DNA from: Phycisphaerales bacterium | GTDB taxonomy: Bacteria > Planctomycetota > Phycisphaerae > Phycisphaerales > UBA1924 | Direction: 5' to 3' | DNA: 37,056 bases | Assembly (NCBI GenBank): GCA_020845755.1 | Contig: JADLFE010000042.1 | Location: 1-37,056 of the forward strand | In this document: positions 26,518 through 34,895 of the stretch, piece after piece | How positions within the stretch are numbered: the first letter of the stretch is position 1 | Layout of the letters: every line of letters starts with the position of its first letter | Position numbers and translations under genes: made by a program | The notes under the pieces: model-generated | Database searches by the model: none | What the model saw: only the letters and a program-made list of their open reading frames with translations | What the model was told of the DNA's origin: nothing

Positions 26518-27012
26518 GTGATCGACGCGATCGTTTCAATGCAGATCGAGCACAACGTGTGGGCGACGCGCCGCCTGATCGAGGCCTGCCGCCCGCTCAC
26601 GCGCCAGCAGTGGGAGCAGAGTTTCGATATCGGGCTCGGCTCGCTCGCCGCCACGCTCTCGCACGTCGTTGAGGCCATGGCGTATTTCGCCGATTGCTTC
26701 GGGGGCAGGACCTACGAGCGTCGCCACGACTTCGCCGCCAGGGCCGCCACGCCCGACGGGCTGCTCTCCCTGCTCGACGAGGCCGGGCGTACGCTCGACG
26801 ACGCCGTCGAATCGCTCGTGCTCCGCCATGCCGAGCGTGGTTCCGTCGCCTGGCGCGGCGCGCCGGGCGGCAAGATCCCGGTTCCCGTGGCGCTTGCGCA
26901 GATCTTCGACCACGGCACACACCACCGGGCCCAGTGCCTCAACATGCTCAAGCGCCTCGGCCTCGAGCCGCTCCCGCATATCGATCCGATCGCGTTCGGC
27001 ACGGGGGCGTAG
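26518..27012 (+). CDS. DinB-family four-helix protein
   Basis: A 164-residue cytoplasmic protein of the DinB/YfiT-like superfamily. It shows the N-terminal helix IEHNVWATRRLIE, His49 (SHVVEAM) and DHGTHHRAQ (131-139), which supply the three histidines of the usual metal site. The GTG start at 26518 has GGAGGA 7 nt upstream. Family members include metal-dependent thiol transferases, but most have no known role. The gene stands alone between the minus-strand protease and a YciI-like gene. Confidence 0.85.
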   Translation: MIDAIVSMQIEHNVWATRRLIEACRPLTRQQWEQSFDIGLGSLAATLSHVVEAMAYFADCFGGRTYERRHDFAARAATPDGLLSLLDEAGRTLDDAVESLVLRHAERGSVAWRGAPGGKIPVPVALAQIFDHGTHHRAQCLNMLKRLGLEPLPHIDPIAFGTGA

Positions 27013-27214
27013 CCGATGCACCGCGCCCTGTTGGTTCTGGGACGATGAATCTTGCTGGGATTGATTTTGCTGCCTTGGGCTCGACGCTTCGAGCATCTGA
27101 CACCTGCATCCGTTTCCGCGAGGACGTGGCGGGATCCCGGCACGTTCCGTCACAACGTCGATCGCGTCGGGCACGGCCCATGTCGGGTGTATGCTGGGCT
27201 TCACGGAGAAACAC

Positions 27215-27919
27215 ATGATTCGAGCAGCACTCGCCACGGTCCTCGCCTCCATGCTCCTCTCCCTCGCCGCGTGCGCTACCCGCGGCCACGCCGACGCCGA
27301 CTTTGTCTTCGCTTACCTCAAGACCGGCCCCTCCAGCGCCACCAACACGCCCGCGCAGAAGCAGGAGATCTTCAAAGGCCACATGGCCAACATGAAACGC
27401 CTCGCCGACGAGCGCACGCTCATCATCGCCGGGCCATACGCCAAACCTGCCGATCCAACATGGCGCGGCCTCTTCATCTTCGATACGCCGAGCATCGACG
27501 AGGCGCGCAAGTTCGTCGCGACCGATCCCGGTGTCGTCGCCGGCGAGTTCGTCGCCGAGTGCATCCCGCTCCGCGCCACCGCGCGCCTCCGCGAGTTCTA
27601 CGACATCTTCAAGGCCGAGGACGCGAAGCGATCGGCGACGCCCCGCGACCCGACCCAGCCGCCGCCCATCCGCGCCTACGTCATCGTGACCGCCAAGGAC
27701 GCGAGCAAAGCCGAGGCCGCCCTCAAGTCCCACCAGCTCGATGCCTCCGTGATCTGGTGGGGACGTTTCGCCGACAGCACCAATCCCGGCGGCGTGTACG
27801 TCATCGACGCGAAAGAGCCGGGGGACATTCGCACGATGCTCGGCGATGGGCCGTGGGTGGTCGATGGCTGGTGGTCCGACATTCTGGTCGAGAAGGTGCC
27901 GCGCGTGTCGATCGAATGA
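27215..27919 (+). CDS. YciI-like lipoprotein
   Basis: A 234-residue protein starting MIRAALATVLASMLLSLAAC, a clear lipoprotein signal with Cys20. The mature part has a YciI-type ferredoxin-like domain (FVFAYLKTG...GHMANMKRLADERTLIIAGPY, residues ~31-122). A second, more divergent copy lies at ~150-225 (AYVIVTAKDASKAEAALKS...). YciI proteins are small, mostly cytoplasmic enzymes or binding proteins; a tandem, lipid-anchored form is less usual. The ATG at 27215 follows GGAGAA and gives the signal peptide directly, so the ATG 24 nt upstream is less likely. Confidence 0.8.
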   Translation: MIRAALATVLASMLLSLAACATRGHADADFVFAYLKTGPSSATNTPAQKQEIFKGHMANMKRLADERTLIIAGPYAKPADPTWRGLFIFDTPSIDEARKFVATDPGVVAGEFVAECIPLRATARLREFYDIFKAEDAKRSATPRDPTQPPPIRAYVIVTAKDASKAEAALKSHQLDASVIWWGRFADSTNPGGVYVIDAKEPGDIRTMLGDGPWVVDGWWSDILVEKVPRVSIE

Positions 27920-27951
27920 GGTGAAAAAGTTCGGCGGCAATCGAGACCAGG

Positions 27952-28770
27952 CTAGGTCCTCGCGCCATCATCCCAGCGGAAGACGTGCCATTCGAGCGCC
28001 GGCACAAATCCCAAATTCATCAGATTGTTCAGCGACGTCGGGATCGCGCTGTTGGTCTCGCTCACGCACCAGCGAAGCCCAAGTTCAGCGGCGCGCGATA
28101 CGCATGCGGCAATAAGCGCCGATTGTCCCCCGCGCCCGCGCTGACTTGTGATCGTCCCCGCCCATCCCAGGTGGCCGAACCCATCTCCGGCTCGATCAGG
28201 GATCAACGCCGCGAACGCCGCCGCCACGTCTCCATCAAAGGCCGCGAACGCCTCCGAGATTCCCAGTTCAACGAGATTGCACGCCGCCTGGGCGCTCTTG
28301 GCGCTGAATCGCTCGCCCATCGCAGAGAGCACACCCGCCAGATCCGCTATGGGCACGCCCCGCACCGCCAGCGTGCTTCCCCGCGGCGGAACGCACACGC
28401 TCGAACGTCGCGCGAGCACAACATAACTGACGCGCGGCACGCGAACGGCGCCGTTCCGGGCCAGTGCTTCGGCTCCGCTTCCCGCGCAGCCCGGGGCATT
28501 CACCCAAAAAAACGCACGCCGCACGCCGCGAGATCGCAGCACACCGATCGCCTCGTTCAACTCATCACCCGTGATCGGCGTGTCGAGCGTAAACCAGTGA
28601 ACGCGGTTGAACGCTGTCGACGCAAACTCGTCGCCCTCACCGCCCGCTCGAACCCGCGCCCAGCCACGCGGGACCTCAACCACCGCGTCCGGGCGCACGC
28701 GGTTGGTGATCCGTGCCGCGCGATCGCAGTGTGCGGCCAATTCGCCGGCGTGTGGAAGTTCGATCGCCAT
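27952..28770 (-). CDS. GNAT-family acetyltransferase
   Basis: 272 residues, starting MAIELPHAGELAAHCDR. The C-terminal half has a GNAT core. WAGTITSQRGRGGQSALIAA (~205-224) carries the acetyl-CoA pyrophosphate loop of (Q/R)xxGxG/A type, followed by AAELGLRWCVSETN and the family-like SLNNLMNLGFVPALEWHVFR end. The N-terminal half resembles a degenerate second GNAT domain. The longer open frame to 28932 is rejected because it is the shadow of the next gene. The substrate is unknown. The gene is divergent from the exported protein starting at 28815, with 44 bp between the starts, so promoters must overlap. Confidence 0.8.
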   Translation of the reverse strand: MAIELPHAGELAAHCDRAARITNRVRPDAVVEVPRGWARVRAGGEGDEFASTAFNRVHWFTLDTPITGDELNEAIGVLRSRGVRRAFFWVNAPGCAGSGAEALARNGAVRVPRVSYVVLARRSSVCVPPRGSTLAVRGVPIADLAGVLSAMGERFSAKSAQAACNLVELGISEAFAAFDGDVAAAFAALIPDRAGDGFGHLGWAGTITSQRGRGGQSALIAACVSRAAELGLRWCVSETNSAIPTSLNNLMNLGFVPALEWHVFRWDDGART

Positions 28771-28814
28771 GAGGCAAAGTCTACGACCATCCCGCCGCGC
28801 GGTACCATCAACAC

Positions 28815-29687
28815 ATGACCCGCTCCGCTTCGGCGAACCGTGATCAACGCTCGTGGCTCGGCGTACAACGCGCCGACTCGCCCGGCGCTCAAGCCTGGTC
28901 ACGCCAGCCGCTCCACCCGCGAGGGTCGACACGAATTGCCTCTTTCTCGCTGCTCGCCTTCGCGTTCGCGCTCCTCACCTGCTCGCTCGCGCCCTCGGTG
29001 CTCGCACAAACCGAGTACCGCCTCGACGGCGCCAACTGGACGATTGCCGTTCCCAGGGGCTGGATGGTTGCGCCGCCCGCCGCCCTCCAGGCCGTCAACG
29101 ACGTCGCGCAGTCCATGGTCGCGCGTGCCGGCGGCCAGCCCCCGCAGTACATCGCGCAGCTCCTCCCCGAGGTGCCAAACGGACGGTACATCCTCGTGCA
29201 ACGGCAGGGCGCGCTCCCCAGCGGTATGAGCTTCTCCGAGTTCGAGCGCCTCACACGATCACAACTCGAATCTCAATCCAAGGCGATCGCCGAAAAGCTC
29301 GGCATGAAATCCCAGCCGCCAACGACCGAAGTTGACGCCAACCGACACCGCATCATCACCAAAGGCACCTTGCAGGCCGGCGGCACAGCGCTCGGCTATC
29401 TCAGCGTCAGCGCCTTTGCTCGCGACGCGTACCTCATCGTTCACGCCTACGCGCCCGCCTCCGACTTTGATGCGGCACTCCCCGAACTTCGGGTGATCGC
29501 GGATTCGCTGCGCATCGACGACGGTGCCGAATTCGTCTTCGCCGCCGAGGGCACGACCCCCGCCAGTCAGTCCTCCCCGCCCGTCGCAACGCCGTCCAAC
29601 TCAGTTGTCCGCGGCGCCATCATCGGCACCATCGTCGGCGCGATCATCGGCCTTATCTCCTGGCTCCTCAAACGCCGCACCGCCTAG
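28815..29687 (+). CDS. Exported protein with C-terminal membrane anchor, function unknown
   Basis: 290 residues. An unusually long basic N-region (~1-41) precedes a hydrophobic signal segment (~42-63, ending SVLAQ). The mature part (~65-235) has WTIAVPRGWMVAPP and repeated beta-type segments reminiscent of PsbP/LpqN-like proteins, but the match is too weak to name. A Pro/Ser linker is followed by a glycine-zipper helix (GAIIGTIVGAIIGLISWLL, ~264-285) and a KRR anchor. No alternative start in frame lies closer to the signal, so the long N-region is probably real. No ribosome-binding site is obvious. Confidence 0.72.
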   Translation: MTRSASANRDQRSWLGVQRADSPGAQAWSRQPLHPRGSTRIASFSLLAFAFALLTCSLAPSVLAQTEYRLDGANWTIAVPRGWMVAPPAALQAVNDVAQSMVARAGGQPPQYIAQLLPEVPNGRYILVQRQGALPSGMSFSEFERLTRSQLESQSKAIAEKLGMKSQPPTTEVDANRHRIITKGTLQAGGTALGYLSVSAFARDAYLIVHAYAPASDFDAALPELRVIADSLRIDDGAEFVFAAEGTTPASQSSPPVATPSNSVVRGAIIGTIVGAIIGLISWLLKRRTA

Positions 29688-29894
29688 GCCGACACACCGC
29701 CTCGCGTAGCGAGCCGAGCCGACACGTCGCAACTCAACCCGTCTCACCGACTGGGCCACGCAGCACCGCGATCACCTGGGCGTGCGTTACGCGAGCGAGA
29801 TCGGCAGACGCCTTCAACGCACTCGCGCATACGACGACGTGCAATAGCAAGCACGAAGTTCCTACCGTTGTGCGTGTCCCAGCAGGAGCCCCGC

Positions 29895-30428
29895 ATGCCC
29901 CGCCCCGTCATCGACTCCTTCGCCGCTGAGTTCCGCCGCTATCGCTCGATGGCCGAAAAGGCCGCGGCACAACTCTCCTGGGACGAACTCCGCCAGTCGC
30001 TCGACGCCGAAACCAACTCGCCCGCCGTCATCATGAAGCACCTGGGCGGCAATCTCCGCTCTCGCTGGACCGACCCCTTCACAACCGACGGCGAAAAGCC
30101 CTGGCGAAACCGCGACCGCGAGTTCATCGACGACTTCAACAGCCGCGACGAACTGAACGCGGTGTGGGAGAGCGGCTGGGCCGCCCTCGAGTCATTCCTC
30201 ATCAGCGTCAGCGACCAGGACCTGCCGCGCACGCTCCTCATCCGCAACGAGCCCCACACGCTCGCGCTCGCCATCGCCCGCTCCTGCACCCACGCGGCCT
30301 ACCACGCCGGCCAGATCGTGCAGGTCGCGCGCATACTCGCCAGCCGTGCCGGGCGATCATGGAACACGCTCACGATCCCCCGCGGCGGCAGCGCGGCGTT
30401 CAACGCGTCGAAGGGCCTTCCTCAGTAG
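29895..30428 (+). CDS. DinB-superfamily protein, DUF1572-like
   Basis: A 177-residue cytoplasmic four-helix protein. IMKHLGGNLRSRWTD (~46-60), RNRDREFIDDF and THAAYHAGQIV match the DUF1572 branch of the DinB superfamily, with histidines placed for a metal site. The ATG at 29895 has AGGAG 6 nt upstream and is preferred over 29868. It is a second DinB-type gene within 3 kb but belongs to a different branch from the one at 26518. It converges on the sulfatase gene with 27 bp between. No function is established for the branch. Confidence 0.85.
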   Translation: MPRPVIDSFAAEFRRYRSMAEKAAAQLSWDELRQSLDAETNSPAVIMKHLGGNLRSRWTDPFTTDGEKPWRNRDREFIDDFNSRDELNAVWESGWAALESFLISVSDQDLPRTLLIRNEPHTLALAIARSCTHAAYHAGQIVQVARILASRAGRSWNTLTIPRGGSAAFNASKGLPQ

Positions 30429-30435
30429 CGACCGC

Positions 30436-30452
30436 CGACGAGAGAGTCGTCG
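30436..30452. terminator. Short hairpin between convergent DUF1572 and sulfatase genes
   Basis: A 6-bp stem, CGACGA paired with TCGTCG, and loop GAGAG in the 27-bp gap between two converging stop codons. There is no T-tract on either side; it may act as a weak shared terminator. Confidence 0.35.
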
Positions 30453-30455
30453 CCC

Positions 30456-31922
30456 CTATGGCTTCACGGGATCGCTCACCCTCCCCGGCTCCCTCCGGTG
30501 CTCTCCCTTGCGTCCCGTCAGATTATCTCCCATGTCCTCGCGGAACCGCTCAACCTCGCGCGCCATCGACTCCACGATCTCCGGATGCGCCGCCGCCTGA
30601 TCATGTATCTCAAACGGGTCCGCCACCAGGTCATACAACTCCATCCCCGACTTCACCTGCTTGTAAGACCCAGGCGTGCCGCCGCTCACCGCCTTCGCCG
30701 CCAGCGTTCGATACGAATGCTGCAGCACCAGCTTCCATCGCCCGCGCCGCACTGCTTCCAGGTCATTCGCGTTGTAATAAAACGCCAGCGTCCTCGCCTG
30801 CGTCGCCGTGTCATCCCCAGTCAAGAACAGCGGCCAGAGGTCTACTCCATCCACATCGCCCCGCGGCATTCCCAACGCCGATGCCAGCGTCGGCAGCACA
30901 TCGATCGCCATCGCCGGATCGTCGATCACCTTCCCCGCCGCCAGATGCCCCGGCCAGTTCGCGATGAATGGCACGCGCACTCCGCCCTCCCACGACGTCC
31001 CCTTCCCCTCGCGCAGCCCGCCCGTCGTCCCCGCGTGATCGCCATACGACAGCCACGGCCCGTTGTCCGACGCGAAAAACACCAGCGTCCGCTCACGCAG
31101 TCCGCGCTTTTCCAACTCTGCGACAATCCGTCCCACCGACCAATCGATCTCCTCGATCACATCCCCATACAGCCCCGCGCCGCTCCGCCCTTCAAACTCC
31201 GCCGACGCAAACAGCGGCACGTGCGGCATCGAGTGCGGCACATACAAGAAGAACGGCCGCTCCGCGTTCCTCGCAATGAACTCGCACGCCCGCTCCGTGT
31301 ACCGCTTCGTCAGCGTCTTCTGGTCCTCCGCCGTCACCTCCGCGTCCACGATCCGTTCATTCTCATACAGCGGGAGCGCCGGATACCCACGCTTCCGCTG
31401 CTCGCTCTCCGCGGGCAACTTCACCAGGTCCGGATGCAGAGGCCACATGTCGTTCGAATACGGCAGCCCGAACCACTCATCAAACCCGTGCCGCGTCGGC
31501 AGCATCTCCGGCGCATCGCCCAGGTGCCACTTGCCATAGATTGCCGTCGCATACCCGCGCCCGCGGCACATCTCGGCGATCGTCGTCTCCGACGCGCCGA
31601 TCCCCACGCGGCTCCGCGGCCCAAGCGCGCCCGCCAGCCCGATCCGGTTCGGATAGCACCCCGTCAGCAGCGCCGCCCGCGACGCCGAGCACACCGCCTG
31701 CGCTGCATAGAAGTTCGTCAGCCGAACGCCGCCGCTCGCCAGCCGATCCAGGTTCGGCGTCCGCCACCTCGTCTGCCCATAGCAGCCAAGATCGCCATAC
31801 CCCATGTCGTCGGCGAAGACGATCACCACATTCGGCGGCGTGTCGTCCCGCGCGTCCCCGGCACGCCCCGTAGCACACCCCGACAAAGCGACGCCGATCA
31901 ACGTCAGAACAAGCCTCAGCAT
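30456..31922 (-). CDS. Sulfatase (S1 type) lipoprotein
   Basis: A 488-residue exported sulfatase. The lipoprotein signal MLRLVLTLIGVALSGC has Cys16. Metal-binding Asp38-Asp39 lies in FADDMGYGDLG. The active-site motif CSASR (78-82) would be converted to formylglycine at Cys78, and KWHLG (131-135) and SDNGPW are further family motifs. The overall pattern resembles N-acetylgalactosamine-6-sulfatase/arylsulfatase A-like enzymes common in planctomycetes that desulfate polysaccharides. The third motif position is alanine rather than the more usual proline of CxPxR. The longer frame to 32189 is rejected; the ATG at 31922 starts the signal peptide. No sulfatase-maturase gene is in the window. Confidence 0.92.
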   Translation of the reverse strand: MLRLVLTLIGVALSGCATGRAGDARDDTPPNVVIVFADDMGYGDLGCYGQTRWRTPNLDRLASGGVRLTNFYAAQAVCSASRAALLTGCYPNRIGLAGALGPRSRVGIGASETTIAEMCRGRGYATAIYGKWHLGDAPEMLPTRHGFDEWFGLPYSNDMWPLHPDLVKLPAESEQRKRGYPALPLYENERIVDAEVTAEDQKTLTKRYTERACEFIARNAERPFFLYVPHSMPHVPLFASAEFEGRSGAGLYGDVIEEIDWSVGRIVAELEKRGLRERTLVFFASDNGPWLSYGDHAGTTGGLREGKGTSWEGGVRVPFIANWPGHLAAGKVIDDPAMAIDVLPTLASALGMPRGDVDGVDLWPLFLTGDDTATQARTLAFYYNANDLEAVRRGRWKLVLQHSYRTLAAKAVSGGTPGSYKQVKSGMELYDLVADPFEIHDQAAAHPEIVESMAREVERFREDMGDNLTGRKGEHRREPGRVSDPVKP

Positions 31923-32264
31923 CGTGAACGATACGCGCAGCGTCCCATCCTTCCGTACGTGTGCCCATCGACAACCAGGAGAGCGTCCCCATGTCCTCAC
32001 GCCCCGAACGGAGTTCATCTCAAGCAGACCGTGCCAGCGCCGGCCAACGGATGATCTTCCACACGCCGGGTTTTCACCCGACACCCATGCATCTGAATTC
32101 CAGGAACTGTTATCTGTCCGGGCACATTTCGGCGCATTCTTGATGGTGACGAATGAAAGCGCCGTGCCGTCGACATGGGTCCCTGTCACGGCACATCCAT
32201 CGGGGATCCATCTGCCGCGACCTGAACTGCTCCCGATCCTGTTTCGAAGACACGGAGATTTCGC
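31923..32264. other. Divergent intergenic region between sulfatase and beta-helix genes
   Basis: 342 bases without a credible gene. It should hold both promoters, but no convincing -35/-10 pair stands out. Two small RNA-type hairpins are visible: CGGGT-TTTC-ACCCG at 32067-32080 (a GAAA loop if read on the minus strand), and CGGCGCATTC (32130-32139) pairing with GAAT plus GCGCCG (32151-32164) around a GAAA bulge. Their meaning is unknown. Confidence 0.4.
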
Positions 32265-33416
32265 TTGGACAACCGCACGACCTCACCGCTCGCGAGCCTC
32301 GTCCGTCCCCACGCTCCGCTCCTACTCCTCATCTCGGCCTTCTTCGCGGCCCAACTCGCCGAAGCGCCCAGCGCCAACGCCTCCGGCCCGCTTGATCCGC
32401 CCGCGGGTCCCGTCGCGCCAACGCCGGGCCCCGAGCCACGCACCCCCATCAGCGCGACCACCACGCCGGGCGATGCCAACAACATCTATCGCATCACCCA
32501 GCCCGGCTCCTACTACCTCACCGCCAGCATCGCCGCCGTTGGATCAAAGAACGCCATCATCATCCTCGCCGACAACGTGACTCTTGACCTCAACGGCTTC
32601 ACCATCGATGGCACCGGCGCTTCCAGCTTCCCCAGCGGCATCACCACCGGCAACACCACGCACCGCCGCGTTGTCATCCGCAACGGCAACGTCAACAACT
32701 TCCCCGGCTACGGCATCACCGGCCAACTCACCGACAGCCACTTCGAAGACCTCGCCCTCAACTCCAACAAGAGCGGTTCACTCGAAGTCTTCCAATCCAG
32801 TTCGTGCATCGCACGCCACATCCGCGTGAAAGCCACCACCGGCGAGGCCGGCATCGAACTCTCCGAAAACGCCCGCGTTGAGGATTGCATCGTCGACGGC
32901 GCCGGTATCGGTATCGGCGTCGGGGCAAACTCCGTCGTGACCGGCTGCGTGGTGACCAACCAGCCCGCCACTGGCATCTCGATCGGCGGCGGCATCGTTG
33001 AGAACTGCTCCGTCTACGTCACCACGAGCACCGGCTCATTCAACAACGCTGGAATCTCCGCCGGTCACGGCGCCGTCGTCCGCGCCTGCACCATCCGAAA
33101 CGTCGTCTCCGCCGGCGTCTTCATCTCCGGCAACGGCTCGATCGAAGACTGCCAGATCTCCCAGTGCGCCAGGGGCATCGCCTCCAGCCAGTTCTCCGGC
33201 GGCAGCGCCCGCATCCAGGGAAACGACCTCAACGATTGCTCCACGATCGCCATCGACCTTCCTGCGGGCAAGCACATGGTTCTGGGCAATCGACTCCGTG
33301 GGAACGCGGCGAACATCAACGCCAACGCGAGCGTCGTCCTTGGCGATGTCGTGACCTGCGGCCCTGGCGCGCTCCCCGCCGCAGCGGCCAACCCCACCGC
33401 CAACCTGGTCTGGTGA
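32265..33416 (+). CDS. Exported right-handed parallel beta-helix protein
   Basis: 383 residues. The TTG start at 32265 has GGAG 7 nt upstream and gives a signal peptide (residues ~15-40, ending SANAS). A Pro-rich spacer (~41-65) precedes a beta-helix of ~75-375. It opens with YRITQPGSYYLTASI and ADNVTLDLNGFTIDGTG, typical of the NosD/pectate-lyase-like superfamily, and continues with short repeats ending in V-x-x-C-x-V patterns (ARVEDCIVDG, SVVTGCVVTN, GIVENCSVYV, AVVRACTIRN, GSIEDCQISQ). No catalytic residues could be assigned. It is probably a surface or secreted structural or binding protein. Confidence 0.82.
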   Translation: MDNRTTSPLASLVRPHAPLLLLISAFFAAQLAEAPSANASGPLDPPAGPVAPTPGPEPRTPISATTTPGDANNIYRITQPGSYYLTASIAAVGSKNAIIILADNVTLDLNGFTIDGTGASSFPSGITTGNTTHRRVVIRNGNVNNFPGYGITGQLTDSHFEDLALNSNKSGSLEVFQSSSCIARHIRVKATTGEAGIELSENARVEDCIVDGAGIGIGVGANSVVTGCVVTNQPATGISIGGGIVENCSVYVTTSTGSFNNAGISAGHGAVVRACTIRNVVSAGVFISGNGSIEDCQISQCARGIASSQFSGGSARIQGNDLNDCSTIAIDLPAGKHMVLGNRLRGNAANINANASVVLGDVVTCGPGALPAAAANPTANLVW

Positions 33417-33432
33417 CGCTCGGCGCTGGGGT

Positions 33433-34248
33433 CTACGCAAACCCGTGCCCACACTCCGGGCACTGCGGCGCGCGGGGTCCCAGCCCCCGCAGGTCGTAGG
33501 CGCAGTTGCGGCAGTGCCAAGATTCGCGCGCCACGCCGCGCCGGGCCGCGATCGCGCCCCCGATGAGCAGCGCGCCGGCGATCGTGTGCCAGACAATTCC
33601 CATCGACACCCACGCGCCCCACGGCAGGGTGAGATTCGCCTGAGTGCTCGGCCAATCGACCCACCACTGAAACGTCCCAAGAGCCGATCCGAACGCGACG
33701 AGCCACATCGGCGCCCACCGCCAGCAAGAACGCTGCTCGAGGTCTCGCAATGGCCGCAGAATGACCCAGGCCAGTACACCCAGCAGAAGCAGTTGCGCCA
33801 TCACGACGGCGTAGACCTGCCCGACCGCTACCACGCGCCTGAGACCCACGGGCGGAATCCAGCCGAACCAGCCGGCCAACCGGAACGGAATGAGCCGGGC
33901 TGCCTGCAGACAAAGCCACGGGTTCACAACGAGCCACGCCGAAACCGTCGACCATTGCCACCACGACCAGCGGCGTGGAGACAGGTGCATCGCGATGAGA
34001 ACCCAGAGCAGTGTCGGCGGGCCGCACAAGACGCCGAACAAAGACATCGAGTACGACCCGAACAGCAGGTCGCTGATGATCACGGTCCAGACGAAGTCTT
34101 CGCCCAATCGGTGATAACACGCCGCCATGATCGCCAGGCGAAGGTCGAAGCCGCCCAATGCGCAGTACGCAAGCCACCCGGCGACGGGCAGCAACACCCA
34201 ACCCCAGAAGCCAAAGCCCCGTATCGGTCGAAGACGTTCCGTCACCAC
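33433..34248 (-). CDS. Polytopic membrane protein with C-terminal zinc ribbon
   Basis: About 271 residues, with five to six hydrophobic helices and a C-terminal zinc ribbon CRNCAYDLRGL ... CPECGHGFA. That CxxCxYDLRGL...CPECG module recurs in proteins of planctomycete genomes, as far as I recall. The frame is open to 34398, but the first 50 codons of the longest frame are the complement of the TPP riboswitch at 34297-34383. The start is therefore placed at a GTG (34248, or 34245) just before the first helix; there is no strong ribosome-binding site, so the exact start is uncertain. It is divergent from the thiamin locus. The function is unknown. Confidence 0.7.
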   Translation of the reverse strand: MVTERLRPIRGFGFWGWVLLPVAGWLAYCALGGFDLRLAIMAACYHRLGEDFVWTVIISDLLFGSYSMSLFGVLCGPPTLLWVLIAMHLSPRRWSWWQWSTVSAWLVVNPWLCLQAARLIPFRLAGWFGWIPPVGLRRVVAVGQVYAVVMAQLLLLGVLAWVILRPLRDLEQRSCWRWAPMWLVAFGSALGTFQWWVDWPSTQANLTLPWGAWVSMGIVWHTIAGALLIGGAIAARRGVARESWHCRNCAYDLRGLGPRAPQCPECGHGFA

Positions 34249-34296
34249 ACGTGGTACCGAGGGGCCGAGGACAGGTTGCGACCTACACTGTCGCGT

Positions 34297-34383
34297 TCGC
34301 TCGGGGCGCGGCGGCCATTCGGGGCCGTTCGCTGAGATGCACCCGTTGAACCTGACCCGGTTCGCACCGGCGGAGGGAAGCGA
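34297..34383 (+). promoter_or_regulatory. TPP riboswitch (complete aptamer)
   Basis: All aptamer parts are present: P1 TCGCT (34297-34301) pairing with AGCGA (34379-34383); the CGGGGCGC block (34302-34309); a P3 hairpin CGGCC/GGCCG; CTGAGA (34332-34337); ACCCGTTGAACCTGA (34341-34355); P5 CCGG/CCGG; and AGGGAA (34374-34379). These match the THI element that binds thiamin pyrophosphate. GGAGGG (34372-34377), part of the aptamer, is also the ribosome-binding site, 8 nt before a GTG start at 34386. TPP binding should hide it and stop translation directly. The downstream chain of overlapping genes ends in thiC, a classic TPP-regulated gene. Confidence 0.95.
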
Positions 34384-34385
34384 TC

Positions 34386-34895
34386 GTGGCGAAGCCAAAG
34401 GACGAGCTTTCGTTCTACATCCTCCTGTGCGTCATCCGCAACCGCACCATTCTTCATCGCGTTTCGACTCTCGCCAAGTCCAAACGATCAGCGTTTGAGC
34501 CGGGTCTCCTTCGGCTGGTCCGTGTAGTCGAATGGGCGACGGATTGCCTTCGTGGCAATCACCAAGTTCGGCGTTCGCCGACACCGTCAAGAGACTTCGA
34601 CAAGCGTCATTCGCGGGCGTTTCGTGCGTTCAACATCGCACTTCGCGACGGTGCGCGGGTTCCCGATTACGAGCGCCTTGTGCCGCTGAAGTTCTCGGAC
34701 AAGCCGGACTCTCTTTGGTGCAAGGCTGGCACGCTCGCGCTGGCGGTCGTCGCGTTTTGCGCGGCGGAGCGGTCTCGCGTGCGTCGTCGGGCACCCCGAG
34801 GCTTGTTCCCGGCTCCAGACCTGATCGATCGCACGCTCGCGTCCAGGTACCGCCAGAGTCTCCTCCGAAGTCTCTTGGAAAGAGGGCTTTCATGA
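34386..34895 (+). CDS. Unknown protein directly under the TPP riboswitch
   Basis: 169 residues with a GTG start 8 nt after the GGAGGG inside the riboswitch. It is basic, with Arg/Lys-rich patches (e.g. near 60-80 and 130-140) and one moderately hydrophobic segment (~114-126, AGTLALAVVAFCA). I do not recognise a family. Third codon positions are visibly less G/C-rich than in thiC or the upstream genes, which may reflect recent acquisition, decay or an over-predicted frame. Its stop overlaps the ATG of the next short ORF (ATGA at 34892-34895), supporting translation of the frame. Being first after the riboswitch it should be TPP-repressed; a link to thiamin uptake or salvage would be only inference. 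Confidence 0.55.
   Translation: MAKPKDELSFYILLCVIRNRTILHRVSTLAKSKRSAFEPGLLRLVRVVEWATDCLRGNHQVRRSPTPSRDFDKRHSRAFRAFNIALRDGARVPDYERLVPLKFSDKPDSLWCKAGTLALAVVAFCAAERSRVRRRAPRGLFPAPDLIDRTLASRYRQSLLRSLLERGLS

Noticed and set aside
34249..34398. N-terminal 50 codons of the minus-strand zinc-ribbon membrane protein frame
   Set aside because: They are the complement of the TPP aptamer, and the hydrophobic protein begins after 34248.
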